In this document: positions 31,461-37,444 of the stretch, piece by piece
Numbering within the stretch: position 1 is the stretch's first letter
How the letters are laid out: every line of letters starts with the position of its first letter
DNA from: Bacillota bacterium
Lineage (GTDB): Bacteria > Bacillota > Sulfobacillia > Sulfobacillales > JAIMBI01
DNA: 37,444 nucleotides
Direction: 5' to 3'
Assembly (NCBI GenBank): GCA_021846565.1
Contig: JAJZWS010000028.1
Coordinates: 1 to 37,444, forward strand
Notes under the pieces: generated by a model
What the model saw: only the letters and a program-made list of their open reading frames with translations
Databases searched by the model: none
Told to the model about the DNA's origin: nothing
Made by a program: the position numbers and the translations under genes

Positions 31461-32728
31461 GGAAACGCCGCGCGGCCCCCGACGAACGGGCCGAGGACGG
31501 CGGGCACGCGAAACCCGCCGTCCTGGGTTTGGTGATTCTCCATGATGGCCGCCATGGTGCGGCCCACGGCCAGGGCGCTGCCGTTCAGGGTGACGGGAAA
31601 CTCGGTGGTGTGCTGGCCGCGCCGGCGCCAGCGCATCTTGGCGCGACGCGCCTGGAAGTCCCCCATGAGGCTCACGGAGCTGATTTCCACGTAGCGGCCG
31701 TAGCTGGGCATCCACACCTCGTGGTCGTAGGACTTGGCATGCCCAAAACCCAAATCGCCGCCACAGTGCTCCACCGTACGATACGGGAGTTCCAACTGCT
31801 CCAACAGCTGCGCCGACTGCCTGCGCATGGCCTCCAGCTCCGCGAGCCCGTCTTCCGGCCGCGCCACGGCCACCAGCTCCACCTTGTCAAACTGATGGCG
31901 GCGAATAAGGCCCCGGGTGTCACGGCCGGCCGCACCCGCCTCGGAACGAAAGCTGGCGGTGTGCGCCGTGTAGTGCAATGGGAGCTCGTCCTCGTCCAAA
32001 ATCTCTTCCCGACGAAGATTCACCAGCGGCACTTCAGCCGTGGGAATCAGGTACAGGTCGTGCGGGCTCACGCGAAACACGTCTTCCACGAACTTGGGAA
32101 ACTGACCGCTCCCGTAGAGGGTGTCCGCAAGCGCCAGGAGCGGGGGCGCCACCTCTTCATAGCCGGCCCCCGCGGCCTGGGTCAGCATGAACTGGATCAG
32201 GCCCCGCGACAGCTGGGCGCCAAACCCCTTTAACACCACAAAGCGTGCGCCCGCCAACTTCTGCGCCCGCTCAAAGTCCAAAATGCCCAGTGCCACGCCC
32301 TGGTCCCAGTGGGGCGTGACGGCCTGGGAGTCCGTGCGTGGCGTGCCCCAAATCGCCACTTCGCGGTTTTCCGACTCGCCCGCACCCTCGGGCACACTTG
32401 GGTCCGGCAAGTTGGGAAGCTCCCAAACCAGCCGGTCCAGTTCTTCCGCGACCGGCCGATGCTGTGCTTCCAGTGTCCGAATTTCCTCGCCCAGGCGGCG
32501 CATGTCCCCGATAATCGCGTCGGCGTGGGGGTCCTTCGCCCGGCGCCGCCGGGCCACCTCCTCGGTAGCGCGGTTGCGCTCCGCCTTTTTGGCCTCCAGG
32601 GTTTGCAGCAGCTCCCGGTGCTGCCGGTCCAACTCCACGACCCGCTCCCACGGGGGATCCACCCGCTTCACCCGATATCCGTTCCGCACCCGGTCCGGCT
32701 CGTGGCGCAGGATGTGCATGTCCAGCAT
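31457..32728 (-). CDS. serS: Seryl-tRNA synthetase
   Basis: 423-residue class II synthetase. The N-terminal coiled-coil arm (VVELDRQHRELLQTLEAKKA and following charged helices) clasps tRNA-Ser. Motif 2 is FRSEAGAAGRDTRGLIRRHQF-like and motif 3 NGSALAVGRTMAAIMENHQ. The usually conserved EISSCSN stretch reads EISSVSLMGDFQARRAKMR, so the Cys and Asn are replaced. ATG 32728 has AAAGGAG 6 bp upstream. A T-box leader precedes it. The C-terminus (VPAVLGPFVGG, then RAAFP) ends exactly where the IS1380 fragment begins, so the last few residues may have been replaced by insertion. Confidence 0.94.
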   Translation of the reverse strand: MLDMHILRHEPDRVRNGYRVKRVDPPWERVVELDRQHRELLQTLEAKKAERNRATEEVARRRRAKDPHADAIIGDMRRLGEEIRTLEAQHRPVAEELDRLVWELPNLPDPSVPEGAGESENREVAIWGTPRTDSQAVTPHWDQGVALGILDFERAQKLAGARFVVLKGFGAQLSRGLIQFMLTQAAGAGYEEVAPPLLALADTLYGSGQFPKFVEDVFRVSPHDLYLIPTAEVPLVNLRREEILDEDELPLHYTAHTASFRSEAGAAGRDTRGLIRRHQFDKVELVAVARPEDGLAELEAMRRQSAQLLEQLELPYRTVEHCGGDLGFGHAKSYDHEVWMPSYGRYVEISSVSLMGDFQARRAKMRWRRRGQHTTEFPVTLNGSALAVGRTMAAIMENHQTQDGGFRVPAVLGPFVGGRAAFP

Positions 32729-32763
32729 GTGTGCTCCTTTCGCTCGACGTCGTCGGCGAGATC

Positions 32764-32791
32764 AAAAAAAGCCCGTCCCCGAGGGACGAGC
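32764..32791 (-). terminator. Regulated intrinsic terminator of the T-box
   Basis: A 9-bp G+C-rich stem with a 3-4-nt loop followed by seven T residues on the minus strand, 35 nt before the serS start. The 5' arm overlaps the T-box antiterminator sequence, so the two folds are mutually exclusive. Confidence 0.88.
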
Positions 32792-33060
32792 TCACGCCCG
32801 TGGTGCCACCCTGCTTTTACTCTGCCAGCGCTATCGGGCTGACCCGCCGCCACTACGCGGAACTCCAGGCTGGAATGCGGATCTCCGTACCGGCTTGCAC
32901 CCACCGCCGGCTCGCTGTCAATCGGATGGCCGCTCAGGCCCTTCATCGCCACTTTGTCGACAACGCGGCGCCGTGCACACGCGTTGGCGCTATGGTACGC
33001 ACCGCTGGCCATGGTGTCAAACTGCATCGGGCCTTGCCGTCCTCGTGCCCACAAGAACAG
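32764..33060 (-). promoter_or_regulatory. T-box riboswitch leader of serS
   Basis: On the minus strand, upstream of serS, lies the T-box signature AGGGTGGCACCACGGGCG (plus positions 32795-32812). It is followed by an intrinsic terminator hairpin GCTCGTCCC/GGGACGGGC (32771-32791) and seven T's (32764-32770). Further 5' are the conserved GCGAGCCGGCGG...GCAAGCCGG segment and stem I sequence up to about 33060. Uncharged tRNA-Ser would pair with the leader and stabilise the antiterminator. I did not assign the specifier codon with certainty. The 5' boundary is approximate. Confidence 0.9.
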
Positions 33061-33215
33061 GATTGAAGCAGCCCGTAACTGGGATTATCTTATCAAGGGC
33101 GGGACGGCAGGGACCGGTCGGCGTTGGTGGAGCACTCCCCGACGCCGTCAGATGATGGGCCGCCCTGCATGACCCTGACCGACATGGCTCTGGAACGGTA
33201 GTAAGGAGGCTAGCC

Positions 33216-33887
33216 GTGGTGGACGCTGACTGGGAACGCGTGCTGGCGACCCAGCGTCTGATCCAAGCGCACTTTCCCGAATGTGTGCTGGTCGGCGGAA
33301 CCGCTGCAGCGCTCCACGTCCACCATCGCGTCTCGGTTGACGTGGATTCTGTCCTGGTCGACTTGCGGCGCCACTTCGGCGACGTGCTGGCCCAGTTGGA
33401 AACGCTGGCGGGGTGGAACACGTCCCGGGTCCGGCCGCCGGTTCTGATTCTGGGCCATTTCGAAGGGGTGGATGTTGGCCTCCGCCAGTGGCGCCGGGCG
33501 GCGCCGCTGGAGACGACGACGATTTCGGGAATCGTGGTGCCGACTCACGCAGAAACGACAAGAGTCAAAGGATGGCTGGTGGTGACCCGGAACGCGTTGC
33601 GCGACTTCCTGGACTTCGCAGCGCTCGCCGCCGGACTGGGTGCGGATTTCATGACCGCCATGCGGCCATTGGACGACCTCTACCCCCAGCGTCCAGGTGG
33701 TGAAACCACTCGCCGGCAGTTGATGAAACAGCTGGCCGAGCCCCGGCCGTACGATTTTGACCCTGAGCACAACAGCCGCACGCTCTCGGCGTGGCGCGCG
33801 CTGACCCCGCCCTGGACAGACTGGAGCTACACGGTCGAGTTCTGTCGGCAGCTGGCGGACCAGCTGATGACCGAGGCCATGGCTTGA
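33216..33887 (+). CDS. AbiEii-type nucleotidyltransferase
   Basis: 223-residue protein of the nucleotidyltransferase AbiEii/AbiGii-like superfamily. The GGT motif and the acidic pair are at VLVGGTAAALHVHHRVSVDVD. The C-terminal part has conserved VKGWLVVTRNALRDFLDFAAL and DLYPQRPG. AbiEii proteins are nucleotidyl- or GTP-binding toxins of abortive-infection systems. GTG 33216 (or 33219) follows AAGGAGG by 6 bp. It is followed at 55 bp by a small HLNP-type gene, here proposed as its partner. Toxin activity is inferred from family; some chromosomal members have unknown roles. Confidence 0.75.
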   Translation: MVDADWERVLATQRLIQAHFPECVLVGGTAAALHVHHRVSVDVDSVLVDLRRHFGDVLAQLETLAGWNTSRVRPPVLILGHFEGVDVGLRQWRRAAPLETTTISGIVVPTHAETTRVKGWLVVTRNALRDFLDFAALAAGLGADFMTAMRPLDDLYPQRPGGETTRRQLMKQLAEPRPYDFDPEHNSRTLSAWRALTPPWTDWSYTVEFCRQLADQLMTEAMA

Positions 33888-33942
33888 GCGGCCAAAGCCA
33901 GAATGGGTTCGCAATAGGGTCACCCCCAAGGGAGGAGTCGAG

Positions 33943-34215
33943 TTGCGCCATCGCCACCTCAATCCCGGATTCGAGGATTCGGCCGCCGCGGTGGCTGACG
34001 TGCTGGACCGAGGCACCGTCGCTGACTGGCGCGAATTGGCCCGCCACGTTCGCGAGGATCCGTTTGGTCCCTACGCCACGGCGGTTGAGCGCGTTCTGAC
34101 TGGGCCGCACCTGTATGGCACCACCGTGCTTTGGACGCGCTACCTGGCAGGTATTCAGCAACAGGCCCGCCAGGGGGCGGCGGCCGCGCCCGCTGGCTCC
34201 GATCCCACGCGGTAA
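33943..34215 (+). CDS. Small partner of AbiEii-like protein (putative antitoxin)
   Basis: 90-residue acidic-to-neutral helical protein beginning RHRHLNPGFEDSAAAVADVL and continuing DRGTVADWRELARHVREDP, with YATAVERVL and YGTTVLWTRYL. The HLNPxFE...ADWxELxxxVREDP pattern recurs in small genes next to AbiEii-type nucleotidyltransferases in actinobacteria and relatives. TTG 33943 has GGGAGGAG upstream (33930-33937). The order toxin-then-partner is the reverse of the classic abiEi-abiEii operon, and the sequence is not an AbiEi winged-helix protein. Function is inferred from linkage. Confidence 0.6.
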   Translation: MRHRHLNPGFEDSAAAVADVLDRGTVADWRELARHVREDPFGPYATAVERVLTGPHLYGTTVLWTRYLAGIQQQARQGAAAAPAGSDPTR

Positions 34216-34280
34216 CGCCCCCTCGGACGCCCGAAAGGCGCGGCCGCCCCGAATGACCGCGCCGCATCAAGTCATAAGTA

Positions 34281-34304
34281 TATGCTAATATGCTAATATG
34301 CTAA
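34281..34304 (+). repeat. Triple tandem repeat TATGCTAA at arsR2 promoter
   Basis: Three perfect head-to-tail copies of TATGCTAA fill 34281-34304, directly before the ribosome site of the second arsR gene. The block is strikingly AT-rich for this genome and could contain the -10 element. ArsR sites are usually inverted repeats, so a tandem array is unusual. It is the likely operator by position. Confidence 0.6.
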
Positions 34305-34320
34305 CGAAGGTGGGGTGCCC

Positions 34321-34677
34321 ATGTACGAGGACTGGGCGGAACAATTTCGAGTGCTGGGCGATGCCACGCGACTGCGCATCCTGATGCTGCTCGGCATCCG
34401 GGATGCGTGTGTGTGTGAACTGGCGGCGGTGCTGCCGGTGAGCCAGCCGGCCGTCTCGCAGCATCTGCGCCGGTTGAAGCAGGCCGGGCTGGTGGTGGAA
34501 TACCGTCAGAAGTCCTGGATGTTTTATCGCCTGAGGCCGGATCTGCCCGAACATGTCCGCCGTTGGTTGGCCGACATGCCGGTGGACCCGGGAGATGCGG
34601 CGTGGCTTCGCACCCACCATGCGGAGGCGGCATGCGGCCTGGCATCGGCTTCGGATCCCGTGCGGCCAACAAACTAG
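34321..34677 (+). CDS. arsR: ArsR-family repressor of the arsB operon
   Basis: 118-residue winged-helix repressor: LGDATRLRILMLLG, the As(III)-binding CVCELA motif and the recognition helix VSQPAVSQHLRRLKQAGL. Unlike the first ArsR it lacks an N-terminal Cys-Cys pair; one Cys lies near the C-terminus (AACGLA). ATG 34321 is preferred because AAGGTGG is then 8 bp upstream; GTG 34315 is too near. The arsB gene follows after 15 bp, so the two form an autoregulated arsenic operon with the TATGCTAA array as control region. Confidence 0.9.
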   Translation: MYEDWAEQFRVLGDATRLRILMLLGIRDACVCELAAVLPVSQPAVSQHLRRLKQAGLVVEYRQKSWMFYRLRPDLPEHVRRWLADMPVDPGDAAWLRTHHAEAACGLASASDPVRPTN

Positions 34678-34692
34678 GGGAGTCGATACTGG

Positions 34693-35994
34693 ATGGCAGT
34701 GGCGTTGGCGCTGGGCCTGTTTATCGTCGTGCTGGTGCTGATCATCGCGCAGCCGCGCGGCTTGTCCATTGGGTGGGCCGCCGCCGGGGGAGCGATGCTG
34801 GCCCTGCTCTTGGGCATCGTGTCGTGGGCCAACGTGGGAACCGTGGTGGGCATCGTCTGGGACGCCACGCTCACGTTTGTGGCCGTGATTCTCATCTCCT
34901 TGATTCTCGACGCGGTCGGCTTTTTCGAATGGTCGGCGCTGCATATGATTCGGCTGGCCCGGGGCCGCGGTCTCCGTCTGTTTCTGCTGCTCGGAGTGCT
35001 GGGCGCACTGGTGGCCATGTTTTTCGCCAATGACGGCGCCGCCCTGATCCTGACGCCCATCGTGTACGAGCAGGCCAAGGCGTTGAAGCTCGACCCGAAG
35101 GCCACGCTCGCCCTCATCATGACCAGTGGCTTCATCGCCGACACGACCTCGCTCCCACTGGTGGTCTCCAACCTGGTGAACATTGTGTCCGCGGGGTATT
35201 TTCACCTGGGCTTTGCGTCCTACGCGCTTCGGATGGTGCCCGTGGACGCCGTGTCGCTGGTGGCAAGCCTCGGGGTGTTGTATCTGTTCTACCGACGCAC
35301 GCTGCCCGTCACGGTCAGCACGGACGCCCTGGCGGCCCCCAAGAGCGCGCTCAAGGATCCGCAAGTGTTCCGGGTGGCGTGGGTGGTCCTCGGTCTGCTG
35401 CTCCTGGGCTATTTCGCCAGCCAGCTGTTGGGGTGGCCTGTGGCCGCCTTTGCCGGGGCCGCCGCCATCTGCCTCCTGCTGGTGGCCCACAACAGTCCGG
35501 CGGTGAACATCCCGACCCTGGTGCGCGAGGCGCCCTGGCGCATCGTCGTGTTCTCCATCGGGATGTATGTGGTGGTGTTTGGGCTGAGAAACGTCGGCCT
35601 CACGCACCTCTTGGCCCACGTGCTGACGGCATTGACGGCCCAGGGCGCCGTCGTCGGCATCGTCGGCACCGGGGTCGTCGGCGCCGTGCTGTCGTCCATC
35701 ATGAACAACATGCCCTCGGTGCTGATTAACGCGCTCGCGATTCACGACGCGACCGCCCACTCGGTGCTGCAAGCCGCGATGGCCTACGCCAATGTGGTGG
35801 GGTGTGACTTGGGTCCGAAGTTCACGCCGATTGGGTCGCTCGCGACTTTGCTGTGGCTGCACGTCCTGAATCGGCGCGGCATTCGCATCACGTGGGGCTA
35901 TTACTTTCGCGTGGGCGTCACGCTCACGGTGCCCGTCCTTTTGGTGACACTCCTGGCGCTGTGGGGTTGGTCGGCCCTCTTGGGCGCCGCGTGA
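34693..35994 (+). CDS. arsB: ArsB-type arsenite efflux permease
   Basis: 433-residue integral membrane protein of the ArsB/SLC13 ion-transporter superfamily, with about 11-12 membrane segments. Family motifs: FFANDGAALILTPIVYEQAKAL, MTSGFIADTTSLPLVVSNLVNI (the two re-entrant substrate regions), and in the second half SIMNNMPSVLINALAIHDA with DLGPKFTPIGSLATLLWLHVL. It exports As(III)/Sb(III) by antiport. ATG 34693 has GGGGAG 9 bp upstream. This is the only intact arsenic efflux gene here; the acr3 at 1.9 kb is truncated. Confidence 0.95.
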   Translation: MAVALALGLFIVVLVLIIAQPRGLSIGWAAAGGAMLALLLGIVSWANVGTVVGIVWDATLTFVAVILISLILDAVGFFEWSALHMIRLARGRGLRLFLLLGVLGALVAMFFANDGAALILTPIVYEQAKALKLDPKATLALIMTSGFIADTTSLPLVVSNLVNIVSAGYFHLGFASYALRMVPVDAVSLVASLGVLYLFYRRTLPVTVSTDALAAPKSALKDPQVFRVAWVVLGLLLLGYFASQLLGWPVAAFAGAAAICLLLVAHNSPAVNIPTLVREAPWRIVVFSIGMYVVVFGLRNVGLTHLLAHVLTALTAQGAVVGIVGTGVVGAVLSSIMNNMPSVLINALAIHDATAHSVLQAAMAYANVVGCDLGPKFTPIGSLATLLWLHVLNRRGIRITWGYYFRVGVTLTVPVLLVTLLALWGWSALLGAA

Positions 35995-36073
35995 TTGTAG
36001 AGGCCGACACGACCACTGAACAATTCCCTCGGTGTTCCGGGGGGTGTCACAACCGCCCGCCGCCAGCGACAAA

Positions 36074-36100
36074 CCTCATGACACAGGCCTCGTCATGAGG
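36074..36100. promoter_or_regulatory. Perfect 9-bp inverted repeat before membrane protein
   Basis: CCTCATGAC (36074-36082) and GTCATGAGG (36092-36100) are perfect reverse complements around 9 nt, 32 bp before ATG 36132 and 80 bp after arsB. With no T-run it looks like an operator or an mRNA hairpin at the next gene's leader rather than an arsB terminator. Confidence 0.45.
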
Positions 36101-36131
36101 GGACCCGGGGCCGGAAATGAGGCGATGCGCC

Positions 36132-36974
36132 ATGACAGACGACGATCGGTTGGCCGATGTGCGGGCGGCCGTGGACGAAGAGGTGTCGGATCCCGAGGAA
36201 CAGCGCCAGCTCATGGCACTGGCGGACGGTCTCGACCGCCACTACCGAGGGCGAAAGCGCGGGGCGTGGGGGTTCGCCGCCGGCGTCGCGGCAGCCGCCG
36301 TGGCGCTGCTGGTGGGCGGCGCCTACGCGCTGTTGAATCACCCGCTGGCGCCGGTCAGCCCGGCCAACGGCTCCCCCCCTGCGGCGGTGAGCGCGGCGGT
36401 GCCGATGGCCACCGAACTGCCGGCCGCCAAGATTGCCGCCGCCTATCGTCCGGCGGGGATGGCCCCCAATGCGACGATGGGCCTGATGGCAGGGCGGCTG
36501 GCCGATGGGGCTACGGCCGTCCTGGTGTGGAACATGAACGGAACGGCCGCCCCCCTGGAAGAGGTGGTGCTGCCGAACGCCAACGCCATCCTGAGCCCAT
36601 CGGTGGAGCAGACGGCCTGGTTTCCGGTCACGGCCCGCAAGCTGGCCGTGGACGGGCCCTCATTCTCATGGGTCACGGTGCTTAAGCTGATGGCCCAGGG
36701 GACCCCGCCCCAGCTGTCGTTCGTGGCGCTGCCGTCCGGCAGCTTTCCGGGCTTTTCCGCGCCCACGGTCCCGATCCGCTACGCGCCGGGGGTATCGCAT
36801 CTGACGGGCGGCCGCCTTATCCTCATCAAAGTGTCTGGGCTCAATCCCGCGTACTGGCTCATCAACACGGATGGGCAGGTGATGGCGGCGGGCCAGACGA
36901 CCGCAGCTCCCCTCTCCAGTTATGGCACGGTGCAGCAGGGACTGCCGGCGCTGGAGCACCTGCTGGGTTTGTAA
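36132..36974 (+). CDS. Bitopic membrane protein, unknown function
   Basis: 280 residues: a charged N-terminal cytoplasmic stretch (TDDDRLADVRAAVDEEVSDP..., residues 1-43), one membrane helix (GAWGFAAGVAAAAVALLVGG, about 45-65) and an extracytoplasmic domain of about 210 residues rich in Ala/Pro/Thr at first and beta-strand-like later. The topology (short cytoplasmic N-terminus, single helix, outer sensor-like domain) resembles anti-sigma factors of the RsgI/zinc-finger type, but no HCC zinc-finger is present and no sigma gene adjoins. ATG 36132 is used; the ribosome site is weak. Unassigned. Confidence 0.7.
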   Translation: MTDDDRLADVRAAVDEEVSDPEEQRQLMALADGLDRHYRGRKRGAWGFAAGVAAAAVALLVGGAYALLNHPLAPVSPANGSPPAAVSAAVPMATELPAAKIAAAYRPAGMAPNATMGLMAGRLADGATAVLVWNMNGTAAPLEEVVLPNANAILSPSVEQTAWFPVTARKLAVDGPSFSWVTVLKLMAQGTPPQLSFVALPSGSFPGFSAPTVPIRYAPGVSHLTGGRLILIKVSGLNPAYWLINTDGQVMAAGQTTAAPLSSYGTVQQGLPALEHLLGL

Positions 36975-37444
36975 GGCTCGCGGCGGGGCAGCTCCTTGGG
37001 TGGTCCGCCCCGCTGGCGCCATTCCTTCAGGTGTCCGGGCGGCCCGGAGGGCCGCCCTGCATCTTGCATTGGCGGCGGGACCACCTGCGGGGTGTGGTCG
37101 CCGTCTCCACAAAGCAGGGGACCTCGCACTCGGTGGCACGGGTTCCGCCGTGGCCATCGAGGCCGCCGCCATGATCGGTGATGACGAAGAATGACCCTGT
37201 CGCAGGCGGCCCGATGGGTGGCCACAGAGTCTGCGAGCCGCCGCCGCAACCAACACGTCACCATCCGGGGTGTCATCGCGCTGGCAGTACCATCCGCCGT
37301 CCCAGTCCGGCCCGAACAGGTCGCCCCCCCCCCCCCCAGGGGAAGCCCGCAATGGCGGGACCCCAGCCGCGGTGCACCGTGCGTTGACCGCTTGGCGGCC
37401 GAGGATCCGACCGGCTTGCTGATCCTGCACCACGCGGCGGCCGA
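36975..37444. other. Non-coding or decayed tail of the window
   Basis: 470 bp with only Arg/Pro-rich shadow frames and no recognisable domain. It includes short GC-rich inverted segments (GGGCGGCCCGGAGGGCCGCCC near 37037-37057) and a run of 14 C residues at 37324-37337. It may be debris of a transposon continuing beyond the window. Confidence 0.4.
37324..37337. repeat. Homopolymer of 14 cytosines
   Basis: Fourteen consecutive C's, the longest homopolymer in the window. It could be a slippage-prone phase-variable tract, but no clear gene overlaps it; an assembly error is equally possible. Confidence 0.6.

Noticed and set aside
34285-36072. A 595-codon minus-strand frame opposite arsR-arsB
   Set aside because: Gln/His/Arg-rich shadow; the plus strand encodes clear ArsR and ArsB proteins with ribosome sites.
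37324-37337. Poly-C tract as a phase-variation switch
   Set aside because: No convincing gene or promoter spans it, so there is nothing obvious to switch; assembly error cannot be excluded.
1-37444. tRNA, rRNA or CRISPR arrays
   Set aside because: Scanning for T-loop GGTTCGAATCC-like motifs, CCA-flanked cloverleafs and regularly spaced direct repeats found none on either strand.

Overview
This is a high-GC bacterial chromosome segment with frequent GTG starts, strong purine-rich Shine-Dalgarno sites and a canonical T-box leader upstream of serS. The T-box points to a high-GC member of the Bacillota (Sulfobacillus/Thermaerobacter/Limnochordia-like). That assignment is inference: no rRNA or tRNA gene is present to settle it. 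The segment mixes ordinary housekeeping and metabolic genes with patches of decayed mobile DNA and several stress or defence cassettes.

Layout. 1-2000: a frameshifted hypothetical gene, then a divergent arsR/arsM pair around a 44-bp near-palindrome, followed by an acr3 arsenite-permease gene cut off after about 31 codons. 2.0-5.2 kb: a graveyard of insertion sequences (IS1380 scrap, one IS110 element, one 5'-truncated IS110 relative). 5.6-17.1 kb: an acid-sugar catabolic island. It contains a sugar-phosphate isomerase/epimerase; a minus-strand set (pdxA2-like dehydrogenase, cyclase-family hydrolase, 3-hydroxyacyl-CoA-dehydrogenase-like protein, DUF1537 kinase); a beta-propeller glycosidase with a DeoR repressor; and a plus-strand operon (ACS-family MFS permease, enolase-superfamily dehydratase, DHDPS-family aldolase, class II aldolase). 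17.1-18.9 kb: transposase and other gene debris plus a brnTA module in which the toxin gene is broken. 18.9-25.1 kb: a tightly packed minus-strand operon of GH38 alpha-mannosidase, CCA-adding enzyme, a beta-propeller-GNAT fusion and a NUDIX hydrolase. 25.4-28.1 kb: a small membrane protein, an Eis-like GNAT and an ADP-ribosylglycohydrolase. 28.2-29.8 kb: a second copy of the 2.4-kb IS110 element, in the same orientation. 30.0-31.5 kb: a P-loop kinase and IS3/IS1380 scraps. 31.5-33.1 kb: serS with its T-box. 33.2-34.2 kb: an AbiEii-type nucleotidyltransferase with a small partner. 34.3-36.0 kb: a second, intact arsenic locus (arsR-arsB). 36.1-37.0 kb: an unknown bitopic membrane protein, then non-coding sequence with a 14-C run.

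How the genes fit together. The sugar island is a plausible complete route: MFS uptake of a sugar acid; dehydration to a 2-keto-3-deoxy acid and aldol cleavage on one branch; 4-phosphorylation by the DUF1537 kinase and oxidation/decarboxylation by the PdxA2-like enzyme to dihydroxyacetone phosphate on the other. The DeoR regulator lies in the middle, and two identical 10-bp sequences 31 bp apart in the divergent control region are candidate operators. The two arsenic loci use different chemistry (methylation versus ArsB efflux); only the ArsB efflux gene is intact.

The most interesting non-genic signal is the roughly 260-bp leader of the two IS110 copies. It is conserved as sequence and as a hairpin but varies in the loop, the position and behaviour expected of an IS110 bridge RNA. 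Both transposase genes are now pseudogenes, so these would be fossil or trans-dependent elements.
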